From NCBI GenBank assembly GCA_017427685.1, contig JAFRSH010000038.1, positions 1 through 64,000 on the forward strand: a stretch of 64,000 nt of DNA. The letters are read 5' to 3'. The notes beneath the pieces are model-generated. The model had not been told where the DNA came from and searched no databases. It saw nothing but the letters and a program-made list of their open reading frames with translations. Every line of letters begins with the position of its first letter. The first letter of the stretch is position 1. The DNA is from Lachnospiraceae bacterium. Its GTDB lineage: Bacteria; Bacillota; Clostridia; Lachnospirales; Lachnospiraceae. Both the position numbers and the translations under genes were made by a program. Positions 54,006 through 62,634 of this stretch are shown one piece after another.

Positions 54006-54283
54006 GCGTGAAAAGGATATGCAGATGGACCTCGAGATACTGGTTTTGGTTTTCTCTTGGCTGCATCCTGACAAGGATTGCCGCTGAACGGGCATACATA
54101 GAGAGAGGGTACAAGGCAATAGGAGGGGAATGGCTGATCCTTCCGATGATCCTGCTCCTTGTATGGTTCGTGAGAGACCTGGCAGGCTCTATCAGACGGA
54201 TGAAAAAGGAAGAGGAACATGAGAGAAGAATTACAGAATATCGTAGAAGAGTACAGGAAAAACGGCTATCCGCTCGAAGATAA
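54002..54283 (+). CDS. Small membrane protein
   Basis: The protein has 93 residues. ATG 54002 overlaps the preceding stop. There are two hydrophobic helices (WFWFSLGCILTRI and WLILPMILLLVWFV) and a strongly basic, charged C-terminal tail. Translation coupling to the SleB-like gene suggests they work together at the envelope. No family is recognised. Confidence 0.6.
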   Translation: MSVKRICRWTSRYWFWFSLGCILTRIAAERAYIERGYKAIGGEWLILPMILLLVWFVRDLAGSIRRMKKEEEHERRITEYRRRVQEKRLSARR

Positions 54284-54518
54284 GGAAGCCGAGGAGATAA
54301 AGGAACTCTGCTACAGAAAAATGGAAGTGGCCAACATAGAAGACAAGGAAGGATACCTGCCCCTGTTATTTAAGGACATGGTAAAAGAGCATTTCTTCCG
54401 GATGGCGGTAAATGCTAAGTCCATTCTGATGATGATGGAAAAGGAGGGGGAAGGGAATGTGCGAGATATGCAGACAGATACCTTGTCACCCAAGATGTCC
54501 GAATGCGCCGGAGCCTGA
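54219..54518 (+). CDS. Small phage protein of unknown function
   Basis: The protein has 99 residues, mostly charged helix (EELQNIVEEYRKNGY and LLFKDMVKEHFFRMA). It overlaps the membrane-protein gene by 65 nt and the zinc-ribbon gene by 62 nt, a density usual in phage genomes. GAGGAAC lies before ATG 54219. No domain is recognised. Confidence 0.55.
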   Translation: MREELQNIVEEYRKNGYPLEDKEAEEIKELCYRKMEVANIEDKEGYLPLLFKDMVKEHFFRMAVNAKSILMMMEKEGEGNVRDMQTDTLSPKMSECAGA

Positions 54519-54672
54519 ACCTAAATACGAGTGTTCTGAGTGCGGCGAAGGGATTTATGAGGGCGACAGGTACTTCGACGGTCCGGACGGATATATATGT
54601 GAGGACTGCATGGAAAACAAGTCGGTAGAAGATGTACTTGGGTTATTTGGCGAAGTTTTAACTACAGCATAA
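54457..54672 (+). CDS. Small zinc-ribbon protein
   Basis: The protein has 71 residues, starting behind AAAGGAGGGGG. It has three Cys pairs, CEIC, CSEC and CEDC, with an additional CHPRC. They form one or two zinc ribbons of the kind used for nucleic-acid or protein contact. It lies 20 nt before recT. Confidence 0.6.
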   Translation: MCEICRQIPCHPRCPNAPEPEPKYECSECGEGIYEGDRYFDGPDGYICEDCMENKSVEDVLGLFGEVLTTA

Positions 54673-54692
54673 AAAAGGAGGAAAGAAGAAAC

Positions 54693-55610
54693 ATGGCAGA
54701 ACAGCAGAAACAGCAGACGGGCGTTACGGTAATGACGCAGATCAAACAGAGCCTTGCGGACGAGGGCGTGAAAAAGAAGTTCAATGAAGTCCTCGGGCAG
54801 AAAGCTCCGCAGTTTATGGCATCCATTCTGAATGTGGTTGCAGGAAGTCAGCAGCTGAAACAGTGCAGCGCAAACTCAATCTTGAGTGCGGCCTGCGTAG
54901 CAGCGACATACGACCTGCCGATCGACAGCAATCTCGGGTTTTCGGCCATCGTGCCGTACAACAGCAGCAAGTACAATCCGCAGACGAGATCATGGGAAAA
55001 GATCCCGGTAGCGCAGTTCCAGATTATGTATAAGGGATTCATACAGCTTGCCATCCGTTCGGGGTATTACAAGCGTATGAATTATGCGGTTGTCTATGAG
55101 GACGAGCTGAAGAGCTACAATCCGATCACCGGCGAGCTTGCGTTTGTGGAAGACTTCTCCAACTGCACCATGAGGGCAAAGGGAGACGAGGCAAACGTGG
55201 CCGGATACTATGCGAGATTCGAGCTTGTTACCGGATATACGCAGGAACTGTACATGACGAAGACGGCAGTTGAGAACCACGCAAGGAAGTATTCCCAGGC
55301 GTACAGGTATGACCTGAACAACAACAAGCAGTCGTCAAAGTGGTCAACGGATTTTGAGGCGATGGCGCTGAAAACAGTCATTAAGCAGCTGCTGAGCAAG
55401 TGGGGGATCCTGTCTGTGGATATGCAGAGAGCAATCCAGGACGATCAGAAGACCTATGACGAGGAAGGCAAGGAAGATTACGGGGATAACAAGCCGGATG
55501 TGGTTGAGGCGGTAGATGCGTTTGCGGAAGCAGCGCCCCAGGTCGAAAACATTCCGGAACAGCAGGAAGGACCGCAGGAAGTAGATGGGTTGTTATTTGA
55601 AGAGGCTTAA
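54693..55610 (+). CDS. recT: RecT-family single-strand annealing recombinase
   Basis: The protein has 305 residues. It anneals complementary strands for phage recombination and replication restart. The family core is clear: the FMASILNVV region, NSILSAACVAATYDLPID, the YKGFIQLAIRSGYYK block and a Glu/Pro-rich C-terminal tail likely to bind SSB or partners. ATG 54693 has AAAAGGAGG. The RecE-like exonuclease gene follows by 17 nt, making a RecE/RecT-type pair. Confidence 0.95.
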   Translation: MAEQQKQQTGVTVMTQIKQSLADEGVKKKFNEVLGQKAPQFMASILNVVAGSQQLKQCSANSILSAACVAATYDLPIDSNLGFSAIVPYNSSKYNPQTRSWEKIPVAQFQIMYKGFIQLAIRSGYYKRMNYAVVYEDELKSYNPITGELAFVEDFSNCTMRAKGDEANVAGYYARFELVTGYTQELYMTKTAVENHARKYSQAYRYDLNNNKQSSKWSTDFEAMALKTVIKQLLSKWGILSVDMQRAIQDDQKTYDEEGKEDYGDNKPDVVEAVDAFAEAAPQVENIPEQQEGPQEVDGLLFEEA

Positions 55611-55627
55611 AGGGAAGGAGAAAGAAT

Positions 55628-56425
55628 ATGCAACTGACTGATTCAAATTATTACAGCAAAGAGGCCGACAAAGAGTACATGAGCGTGAGCCAGTTCAAGG
55701 ATTTCGCAGGTACTTACGGAAAACTGCCGTGTGAGTTCACGGCGATAGAAAAGATGGAAAGGAGATGGGAAGAGGAGCCGAGTACGGCGATGATGGTTGG
55801 AAGCTATGTGGACGCTTACTTTGAAGGGACTCTCGACAGATTCAAGGCAGAGAATCCCTCATTGTTTAAGAAAGACGGAAGCCTCAAAGCGGAATATATC
55901 AAGGCCGACAGCATTATCGCAAGGATAGAAAGGGACGAATATTTTATGAAATATATGTCCGGACAGAAGCAGGTGATCATGACCGGAGAACTGTTCGGAG
56001 CAAAATGGAAGATCAAGATAGACAGCTATTTGCCGGATGTGGCGATTGTCGATCTCAAAGTAATGAGTTCTATTACGGAGCTGAAATGGGTGAAAGACCT
56101 CGGATATTTGGATTTCGTCAGATATTGGGGTTACGACATCCAGGGAGCGGTATATCAGGAGATCGTCAGACAGAACACGGGAAAGAAGCTGCCGTTTTAT
56201 ATTGCGGGAGCAACGAAACAGGACGAGCCGGATATCCAGATCATCCACGTTACGGACAACTACCTGCAGGAAGCCCTCTCGATGGTAGAGGCGAATATGC
56301 CGAGAGTCCTTGCGGTAAAGAACGGAGAGAGAGAACCGGACAGATGCGAACTCTGTGATTGCTGCAGACACACGAGGGTACTGACAAAGCCTATCTCCAT
56401 AGCGGACCTCACGGCAGGAATCTGA
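55628..56425 (+). CDS. RecE-like PD-(D/E)xK exonuclease
   Basis: The protein has 265 residues. The motif sequence fits the RecB-like/Cas4-like phage nuclease group: MVGSYVDAYFEG, a later Asp in AKWKIKIDSYLPD, IVDLKVM as (D/E)xK, and YDIQGAVYQEIV containing the Q-x-x-x-Y-type motif. Cysteines near the C-terminus (CELCDCC) could hold a metal or iron-sulphur cluster. It would resect double-stranded ends to give substrate for RecT. Confidence 0.85.
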   Translation: MQLTDSNYYSKEADKEYMSVSQFKDFAGTYGKLPCEFTAIEKMERRWEEEPSTAMMVGSYVDAYFEGTLDRFKAENPSLFKKDGSLKAEYIKADSIIARIERDEYFMKYMSGQKQVIMTGELFGAKWKIKIDSYLPDVAIVDLKVMSSITELKWVKDLGYLDFVRYWGYDIQGAVYQEIVRQNTGKKLPFYIAGATKQDEPDIQIIHVTDNYLQEALSMVEANMPRVLAVKNGEREPDRCELCDCCRHTRVLTKPISIADLTAGI

Positions 56426-56441
56426 GCGGGAGGGAAACAGC

Positions 56442-57221
56442 ATGGACAGCAAGAAATATTATTATCTGAAATTGAAGGAGGATTTCTTCGAGTCAGATGA
56501 AATGCTGATTCTGCAGAGGATGCCGAGCGGGTACCTATACAGCGACATCCTGATGAAGCTGTACCTCAGGAGTCTTAAAGACGAAGGGAAGCTGATGTAC
56601 AGGAGCCGGATCCCTTACTCTCCGGAAGTGCTTGCGACGGTCTGCAGGCACGAGGTCGGGATTATAGAGAAAGCCCTGGATGTGTTTCAGCAGTTAGGTC
56701 TTGTGGAGATTTTGGATAACGGAGCCATCTACATGATGGATATTCAGAACTTCATAGGGCAGTCCTCTACGGAAGCCGACAGGAAGAGGGAGTACAGGGC
56801 AAGGGTGGAAGCCGAGAGAGTTGTAGCGACGGAAGCCCCTGCAGAGCTTCCCAAGATATCGGATGAGATGGTGGCGGAGATTATGGCGGCTCCAAAGGAC
56901 ACGCAGTCCAACAGGGCAATCAATAGCTACTCAGCATCATTCGAGGATTTTTGGAAGATATATCCGAGAAAGGCTGACAAGGCACAGGCGTACAAGAAGT
57001 ATAACGCCAGGATCAAGGACGGGTTCAGTCCAGAAGAACTCCTAAAGGCAGCAGAGAACTATGCGGCACAATGCCGGAGGGAAAGGACGGAAGAAAGGTA
57101 TATAAAGCACGGCAAGACGTTCTTGGGAGAAAGCACACCTTTTATCGACTATTTGCCAAAAGACGGCGCACAGGATCATAAGGAAGCCGTAAACGATGAT
57201 GTGAACCCGTTCAGAAAGTAG
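56442..57221 (+). CDS. Phage replisome organizer / DnaD-like protein
   Basis: The protein has 259 residues. The N-terminal domain (about 1-120; KKYYYLKLKEDFF, GYLYSDILMKLYLRS) matches the phage replisome-organizer domain, a winged helix that binds the origin. A linker is followed by a C-terminal region, FEDFWKIYPRKADKAQAYKKY. It precedes a DnaC-like loader, the usual pair. The phage origin may lie within this gene, but no clear iterons are seen. Confidence 0.85.
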   Translation: MDSKKYYYLKLKEDFFESDEMLILQRMPSGYLYSDILMKLYLRSLKDEGKLMYRSRIPYSPEVLATVCRHEVGIIEKALDVFQQLGLVEILDNGAIYMMDIQNFIGQSSTEADRKREYRARVEAERVVATEAPAELPKISDEMVAEIMAAPKDTQSNRAINSYSASFEDFWKIYPRKADKAQAYKKYNARIKDGFSPEELLKAAENYAAQCRRERTEERYIKHGKTFLGESTPFIDYLPKDGAQDHKEAVNDDVNPFRK

Positions 57222-57229
57222 AGGTGACT

Positions 57230-58087
57230 ATGGACGAAATAGAAAATATCATAGGTGGCATGATTCCCAAAAGACCGGATCCCGAAAACGGAGACTTCTA
57301 CGATAAGGAAGGTCTTCTCTGCTGCGGGAAGTGTAAGACCAGAAAAGAAACAAAGGTGACATTTCCGGAAATGTTCGGTAGAGAGCGCGACAAGGTAGTA
57401 CCGGTGATGTGCGAGTGTCAGAAAAAAGAGCGGGACGAGACAGAAAGACGGTTCCGGCAGGAAGAGGAAATGCGCAGACTGGAAGACCTGAGGAGAAGCA
57501 GCCTGATAGAAGAGAAGTTCAGAAAGGCGACTCTTGACCGGTTCCAGAAGACCGAGGACAACCAGAAGCTGTATTCGGTAGCGAGGAAGTACGTTGACAA
57601 TTTCGAGCAGATGGAAAAGGACAATCAGGGACTTCTGTTCTACGGAGTGGTCGGTACCGGAAAAAGCTACACGGCAGCCTGTATTGCGAACGAACTTCTG
57701 AACAGGCAGACAACAGTGATCATGACATCGTTCGTAAAGATTCTGCAGGAGATACAACAGCCACAGACTGATGAAAGCGATTTTATGAGCAAGCTGAATT
57801 ATCCGAGGCTGCTTATCATCGACGATCTTGGAACGGAAAGGAACACGGAGTACGCATTGGAAAAGGTCTACAATGTGATTGACAGCCGGTACAGGGTAAG
57901 GAAACCGCTGATCCTCACCACCAACCTGAGCCTGCAGGAAATGCAGGACACTCCGGACATCCGGTACAAAAGAATATATGACAGAATCTTTGAGATGTGC
58001 TATCCGGTAAGAGCAACGGGCAGGTCTTGGAGGGAACAGGAGGCGGCACGCAGGTACGACAGCATGAAGAAACTGATGGAGGAATGA
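57230..58087 (+). CDS. dnaC: DnaC-like helicase loader (AAA+ ATPase)
   Basis: The protein has 285 residues. ATG 57230 is chosen over GTG 57224, which lies on the ribosome site GAGG. The N-terminus has a CCGKCK...CECQ zinc-binding module. The ATPase has Walker A GVVGTGKSYTA, Walker B LLIIDDLGTER, sensor 1 LTTNLS and an arginine finger region YDRIFEMC. It loads the replicative helicase at the phage origin. It lies 8 nt after the organizer gene. Confidence 0.92.
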   Translation: MDEIENIIGGMIPKRPDPENGDFYDKEGLLCCGKCKTRKETKVTFPEMFGRERDKVVPVMCECQKKERDETERRFRQEEEMRRLEDLRRSSLIEEKFRKATLDRFQKTEDNQKLYSVARKYVDNFEQMEKDNQGLLFYGVVGTGKSYTAACIANELLNRQTTVIMTSFVKILQEIQQPQTDESDFMSKLNYPRLLIIDDLGTERNTEYALEKVYNVIDSRYRVRKPLILTTNLSLQEMQDTPDIRYKRIYDRIFEMCYPVRATGRSWREQEAARRYDSMKKLMEE

Positions 58088-58089
58088 CG

Positions 58090-58278
58090 ATGGCAAATGC
58101 AAATGAGTTTGAGTTGGTGATTTACAACCAGGAAGACAGGCTGACGGTAGCGCAGATCCTTGTGAAGAACGGTTACACGGTGGCACAGGGGAAGAGAAAG
58201 AAGACGGAGAGCGGGAAACAGCTCGATTACTTCCTCAAGGTCAGTCAGGACGCCGAGAACGCTGACACAAGCAGGTAG
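58090..58278 (+). CDS. Small phage protein
   Basis: The protein has 62 residues from ATG 58090, seven bases after GGAGG. The compact fold (FELVIYNQEDRLTVAQILVKNGY) has alternating strand-helix character and a basic turn, GKRKK. No family is recognised with certainty. It overlaps nothing and lies between the helicase loader and the RusA gene. Confidence 0.6.
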   Translation: MANANEFELVIYNQEDRLTVAQILVKNGYTVAQGKRKKTESGKQLDYFLKVSQDAENADTSR

Positions 58279-58286
58279 GAGGGCTT

Positions 58287-58742
58287 ATGGAAGCAGACAA
58301 GGAGGAAGCGTTGAAGCAGATAAGATTCACGATACCAGGAGAACCGTTCGGAAAGCAAAGGCCGAGGGTGGTAAGCAGAGGGAGTTTCAGCAAGGCATAC
58401 ACCCCAAAAGAGACAGTAAGCTATGAAAATCTTGTAAAGCTGATGTATCAGCAGGAGGCCAAAGGAAAGAGGTTTCCGGAAGACGCAATGTTTGATGTGA
58501 GGATAGTTGCGTATTACGGGATCCCAAAGTCGGTGAGCAAGAAAAAGCAGCGGCTCATGTTGGAGCATAAGCTGAGGCCGGTCAAGAAGCCGGACTGGGA
58601 CAATATCGGGAAGATCATCTGCGACAGCCTGAACACGATAGCGTACAAGGACGATTCGGCAGTCGTTGATGCGCAGGTAAGGAAGTTCTACTCGGAGACA
58701 CCGAGGGTGGACGTCCTGATAAAAGTAGTTAATTCGATCTGA
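58287..58742 (+). CDS. rusA: RusA-family Holliday junction resolvase
   Basis: The protein has 151 residues. RusA cuts four-way junctions at CC sites as a dimer. FTIPGEPFGKQRPRVV and KPDWDNIGKIICDSLNTIAYKDDSAVV contain the conserved Asp residues of the active site. It follows the replication genes, as in many siphoviruses. Confidence 0.92.
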   Translation: MEADKEEALKQIRFTIPGEPFGKQRPRVVSRGSFSKAYTPKETVSYENLVKLMYQQEAKGKRFPEDAMFDVRIVAYYGIPKSVSKKKQRLMLEHKLRPVKKPDWDNIGKIICDSLNTIAYKDDSAVVDAQVRKFYSETPRVDVLIKVVNSI

Positions 58743-58756
58743 AAGGAGAACATAAG

Positions 58757-59554
58757 ATGTTTGAGAAAGTAAATCCGGAACATCCGGACAAGATAGCTGA
58801 CAGGATAGCGGGAGCACTGGTGGATTACGCATACACCCAGGAGGAGAATCCGAAGATAGCGGTAGAGGTACTGATAGGACACAACTTCTGCCATGTGATC
58901 ACGGAAACATCCGTAACCATCCCCAAGGAGTTTGTGACAAAGACGGTAAAGAGGATCTGCAAGGAAAGCATCATTGTAGATTATTTGGAATGCAGGCAGG
59001 ACAAGCACCTTGCAAAGAACCAGGACGGAGCTGTTAGATGCGGCGACAATGGAATCTTCAAGGGCTGTCCGGTAACGGACGAGCAGAACGAACTGACAGA
59101 CCTGGCAAAGAGGATCTACGACAGGATACCTTATGACGGTAAATATATCCTTGACGGGGAATCCCTCACGGTATGTCAGAGCCACGCAGCACCAAACGAC
59201 ATGAGAGAGGTCCTTGAGGAATATCCGGAAGCGAAGATCAACCCTCTGGGATACTGGAATGGTGGAGTGAACGTGGACACGGGGGCAACTAACAGGAAAC
59301 TCGGCTCGGATATGGGTGACGCAGTAACGGGCGGCGGACTGCACGGAAAAGACCTGTCAAAAGCGGATGTATCGGTGAACATCTACGCGCACATCGAGGC
59401 ACAGAGAACCGGACAGGAAGTCAAGCTCCGCTGCTCGATCGGAGATACGGAAGTCGGCGGCATCCCTTATGAGCAGATCGTAAAGACAGCAAGGGAGTAT
59501 GTTGAGTCTGTAGGAGGATTCGAGAAACTGGCAGAGTGGGGCTTAATAAGATAA
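58757..59554 (+). CDS. metK: Compact phage S-adenosylmethionine synthetase
   Basis: The protein has 265 residues, about two-thirds of the usual 390 or so. Most MetK motifs survive: EHPDKIAD (ATP/methionine His, Asp, Lys), VEVLIGHNF...TETS, CGDNGIFKG for GDQG, ATNRKLGSD for LTGRK, and GGGLHGKDLSKAD for the phosphate loop. Two interdomain segments are much shorter. It would make SAM from ATP and methionine, perhaps for a phage methyltransferase or to buffer a host depletion system. No methylase is visible within the window. Confidence 0.85.
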   Translation: MFEKVNPEHPDKIADRIAGALVDYAYTQEENPKIAVEVLIGHNFCHVITETSVTIPKEFVTKTVKRICKESIIVDYLECRQDKHLAKNQDGAVRCGDNGIFKGCPVTDEQNELTDLAKRIYDRIPYDGKYILDGESLTVCQSHAAPNDMREVLEEYPEAKINPLGYWNGGVNVDTGATNRKLGSDMGDAVTGGGLHGKDLSKADVSVNIYAHIEAQRTGQEVKLRCSIGDTEVGGIPYEQIVKTAREYVESVGGFEKLAEWGLIR

Positions 59555-59573
59555 ACAAGGAGGAAGAAAAGAC

Positions 59574-60623
59574 ATGGCAGCAAGAAAAGTAAAGCAGGTG
59601 GAACCGGAAAAGGTCGAATGTGAGATCGTTACAACGGAAACGCTGCCTGCACCAAAGGCGGAGATGGAATTTCGGCTTATCAATCCGACGGAGGACGGAT
59701 TCCTGAGAAGAATACAGTGGAACCGTCCCGAGTTGGAAGCAGCAATCAGGGAAAAGGTGGCCGCATATGAGAATGTTATCTATACAGAAGAGAACATTCA
59801 GCAGGCCAAGGCGGACAGGGCAGAGCTTAACAAACTCACCAATGCGATCGAAGAGCGCAGGAAGATGGTTAAGAATATCATCATGGAGCCTTATACGGAG
59901 TTTGAAAAGGAGATCAAGGAAGTCCTTGAACTTATAAAGAAACCTGCGGGCCTCATCGATGCGACGGTAAAGGAATACGAGAATCAGCAGAAAGAGGAAA
60001 AGAGAAAGAAGATCCTCGCAGTATATGAGGAAGGGATCGGAGAACTGGCATCCGTACTTCCGTTTGAAAAGGTGTTTGATCCGAGGTACCTGAACGCAAC
60101 CTACGCACTCGGAAAGGCACAGACAGAGGTAAGGGAAAAGATAGAGCGTGTTAAGAGGGATCTCGACACGATAGACGGGCTCGACAGCAAGTACAAGCTG
60201 AACGCAAAGGATGTCTATATCAAGACGCTCGACCTGTCCAAGGCATTGGCCGAGAACAAGAGGCTGACAGACCTTGAAGAGAAACTTGAAGCAGAGAAGA
60301 GACGCAAAGCGGAGGAAGAAGCAGAGCGTAAGAGACTTGAAGAAGAGCGCAGGAAAGCCGAGGAAGAAAGAAAAGAGGAAGAAGCGGTAAAGGCGGCAGA
60401 GGAACCGAAGGCCGAAGCTCCTGCTCCGGAAACTCCTGCACAGCAGCCGGAAGAGCAGAAGGCAGAGACTGAGGTTGTCGATCCGTTTGCCCCCAAGGCT
60501 GAGGCACCGAAGGAAGAGCCGAAGAAATACCGCACAAGATTTTACGCCCTGGGTACCAGAGAACAGCTGAACGGACTGATCCAATATATGAAAGAGAACA
60601 AAATCGAGTACGGGAGGATTTAG
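59574..60623 (+). CDS. DUF1351-like phage protein with coiled coil
   Basis: The protein has 349 residues. The N-terminal two-thirds match the DUF1351 phage family, with a long helical middle (EERRKMVKNIIMEPYTEFEKEIKEVL in part). Residues about 225-265 form a Lys/Glu/Arg coiled coil and about 270-320 an Ala/Pro/Glu spacer. A C-terminal strand-helix (RFYALGTREQLNGLIQYM) follows. It usually travels with recombination/replication modules, and its function is not established. Confidence 0.75.
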   Translation: MAARKVKQVEPEKVECEIVTTETLPAPKAEMEFRLINPTEDGFLRRIQWNRPELEAAIREKVAAYENVIYTEENIQQAKADRAELNKLTNAIEERRKMVKNIIMEPYTEFEKEIKEVLELIKKPAGLIDATVKEYENQQKEEKRKKILAVYEEGIGELASVLPFEKVFDPRYLNATYALGKAQTEVREKIERVKRDLDTIDGLDSKYKLNAKDVYIKTLDLSKALAENKRLTDLEEKLEAEKRRKAEEEAERKRLEEERRKAEEERKEEEAVKAAEEPKAEAPAPETPAQQPEEQKAETEVVDPFAPKAEAPKEEPKKYRTRFYALGTREQLNGLIQYMKENKIEYGRI

Positions 60624-60625
60624 CA

Positions 60626-61204
60626 ATGAAGGAAGAATACGTAAAGAAACTGGACTTTGACAGCGACACCTTTGAGCAGATGAAGGTGGATATGAACTTT
60701 GTCCTGCAGAGGCTTCTCGGCAATATGCTTGAAAAGGGAACCAATGAGGGCAGCATGACGATCAAGATTGATGTGACGATGATAAGGGAGTTCATTCCCA
60801 ACTATGATCCGGATGTCGAAGGCGAAAGCAGGGAAGTAAGCAAGCCCCAGTTCAAACACAAGGTAACATCAGCTGTCAAGATCAATGACGAGAAGTCCGG
60901 CAAATACGATACGGAGATGGAACTTGTCCTGAACGAGAACGGCATATACGAGCTGCGCCCGATTGCGAACACTCAGCAGAGGACGATCTTTGATTCGGAC
61001 TTCGGCCAGTACGGCGGAACGAACGAGGATAACATCATTGATGAGGGAACCTACATTGAGGGCACGGCTACTCCGCTTCTCCCCGGACCGTCTGACGAAG
61101 AGGATCCGGAAGACGGGATAGAGGACATCACAGATGAACTGTTGGGCGACGAGGGATACGATTACGAGGATCCTGAGGATAAGAAAGAGGGAGACGAGGA
61201 ATGA
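60626..61204 (+). CDS. Phage protein of unknown function, acidic tail
   Basis: The protein has 192 residues. It starts 2 nt after the previous stop. The N-terminus is helical (FEQMKVDMNFVLQRLLGNML), the middle contains alternating strands (TMTIKIDVTMIR-like), and the last 45 or so residues are extremely acidic (Asp/Glu with Gly/Pro). The acidic tail may mimic DNA or contact a basic partner. No family is recognised. Confidence 0.6.
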   Translation: MKEEYVKKLDFDSDTFEQMKVDMNFVLQRLLGNMLEKGTNEGSMTIKIDVTMIREFIPNYDPDVEGESREVSKPQFKHKVTSAVKINDEKSGKYDTEMELVLNENGIYELRPIANTQQRTIFDSDFGQYGGTNEDNIIDEGTYIEGTATPLLPGPSDEEDPEDGIEDITDELLGDEGYDYEDPEDKKEGDEE

Positions 61205-61512
61205 GCCTTTTCAAAGAAAAGATGAGCAGCTATGTTGACCGTGGAAATAAGCTGATTGCAGAAGGGAAGACTGCGGAGGCTATGAAACTGGTGTCACAGG
61301 GGCTTACTCATTATACGGAAAAGATAGTCAACGCCGTATCTCCATACGCAAAGGCAGACGCAGGACTGATAGTATTGGTCCTGCGCCACCTGGCGGATGA
61401 GGTTGAAAGGAACAATCCGGGAGCGAAGGAACTTTACGAAGGGATGAAGAACATTGTCGGAAAGCCGGAGCTGAAGGAGAAGGAGAAGATCAAAAAGACG
61501 AACAGGAGTTGA
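61201..61512 (+). CDS. Small helical phage protein
   Basis: The protein has 103 residues. ATG 61201 overlaps the preceding TGA. It is mostly helix (LFKEKMSSYVDRGNKLI and AGLIVLVLRHLADEVER) with a Lys-rich C-terminus. No domain is recognised. Confidence 0.6.
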   Translation: MSLFKEKMSSYVDRGNKLIAEGKTAEAMKLVSQGLTHYTEKIVNAVSPYAKADAGLIVLVLRHLADEVERNNPGAKELYEGMKNIVGKPELKEKEKIKKTNRS

Positions 61513-61516
61513 TGGA

Positions 61517-61738
61517 ATGAATGGGATACAGATGCCCGAATCAAAGCCGGTGGGAGACTACTTCTTTATGTCAGGGCATAGGAACAGCAACAGAGGACCT
61601 TGCGGAATACCGAGAAATGAATTTGGTACCAGTCCGTTTACTGTAGGAATTGGGACACAGCGATTCTGCAAGAGCGATCCGTCATACTGCATGGAATGTC
61701 CTGTAAACCCTAACAGGACTAAAGAGCGAGGAGAGTGA
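61517..61738 (+). CDS. Small Cys-containing phage protein
   Basis: The protein has 73 residues, Gly/Pro/Asn-rich. Four Cys (GPCGIP, RFCKSD, YCMECP) could bind one metal ion. It starts 5 nt after the previous gene. Confidence 0.5.
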   Translation: MNGIQMPESKPVGDYFFMSGHRNSNRGPCGIPRNEFGTSPFTVGIGTQRFCKSDPSYCMECPVNPNRTKERGE

Positions 61739-61744
61739 GGCAAT

Positions 61745-62041
61745 ATGGCGAGAGGATTCATGTATGTTTACGAGAGGATATACCGAGAAGAGAAGAACCT
61801 GCAGAAGAGGTTCGAGAGAATCCCGGTAAACGGCAGGAAGACATCATCAGCTGACATAAGAAGGATCAAGCAGATGCTGTCGGACTCCTCATTCTGCATA
61901 GCGCAGGAATGCAGCGTACTCGTGAATTATCCGAAGTGGAGGATAGAAGGGACGAAAGTTGTCCTTGGAGAATGCTCGATCCTGCTTCCGGATTGCAGGC
62001 TGATAGGCATAGAAGAACTGAAAAGGATAGAGGCTGGTTAA
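61745..62041 (+). CDS. Small phage protein of unknown function
   Basis: The protein has 98 residues, with a helical N-terminus (YVYERIYREEKNLQKRF) and a C-terminal half of strands (RIEGTKVVLGECSILL). Its stop lies at the AAGGAGG ribosome site for the next gene. No family is recognised. Confidence 0.5.
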   Translation: MARGFMYVYERIYREEKNLQKRFERIPVNGRKTSSADIRRIKQMLSDSSFCIAQECSVLVNYPKWRIEGTKVVLGECSILLPDCRLIGIEELKRIEAG

Positions 62042-62052
62042 GGAGGCAGACG

Positions 62053-62307
62053 GTGAGGGAGTGCAGAATTTGTGAGTTCCTGAAGGTCATGAAGGAGATA
62101 AACGAGGAATCAAAGATCAGCTTCAAGACAAGGATGGTTGCGATGGTACGTGAAGAAACCTACATAACCGGAAAAAGAAAAGGAACATACGAGGTAGGAT
62201 TCGGAACGATGAGGTACTGCCCGGAGTGCGGCAGGAAGCTCAAGAAGAAAGAAACACTTTATGATGTAACAGGGAGTGAAGAAAGGAGGTTGGAGTTCAT
62301 TGAATAA
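62053..62307 (+). CDS. Small zinc-ribbon phage protein
   Basis: The protein has 84 residues from GTG 62053, six bases after AAGGAGG. CRIC near the start and YCPECGRKL near residue 60 form a split zinc ribbon. Longer in-frame starts upstream overlap the preceding gene and lack a ribosome site. Such proteins fill phage early regions; no function is known. Confidence 0.5.
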   Translation: MRECRICEFLKVMKEINEESKISFKTRMVAMVREETYITGKRKGTYEVGFGTMRYCPECGRKLKKKETLYDVTGSEERRLEFIE

Positions 62308-62569
62308 CGGCAACTTTGGAACATGCAGGAGCTGTGGAAGACAGATACTATGGATCAGGACAACGGCAGGAAAGAATATGCCGGTTGATACGGCCTATGT
62401 GGACTATGTACTTCCGAAGGAAGGGGAGAAGGCTACGGAGAAGATCGTAACCCCGAACGGAGAAGTCGTATCTGCGAACAGAGCGACAGGCGAAGAACGG
62501 GACGGATTCGGCTACATATCCCATTTCGCAACCTGCCCGAATGCGGCGCAGCACCGCAGAAGGAAATGA
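62300..62569 (+). CDS. Small CxxC phage protein
   Basis: The protein has 89 residues. TTG 62300, nine bases after AAAGGAGGT, is preferred; GTG 62276 is the alternative. GTCRSCGRQI forms half of a zinc site, and HFATCPN near the end (with His) may complete it. The middle (AGKNMPVDTAY) is typical of a family often annotated as hypothetical in Firmicute phages. Confidence 0.5.
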   Translation: MNNGNFGTCRSCGRQILWIRTTAGKNMPVDTAYVDYVLPKEGEKATEKIVTPNGEVVSANRATGEERDGFGYISHFATCPNAAQHRRRK

Positions 62570-62620
62570 AAAAGGAGCCGCCCGCTTACGAGACAGCCCC
62601 AACTGGTAATTGGATTATAA

Positions 62621-62634
62621 CTCGTAATTGCGAG
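62621..62634. promoter_or_regulatory. Operator dyad before the late-regulator-like gene
   Basis: CTCGTAATTGCGAG matches the 14-bp CTCG-N6-CGAG dyad of the switch region 10 kb upstream, here with perfect outer arms. It lies 27 nt before ATG 62661. A related AACTGGTAATTGG repeat precedes it at 62601. Confidence 0.6.
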
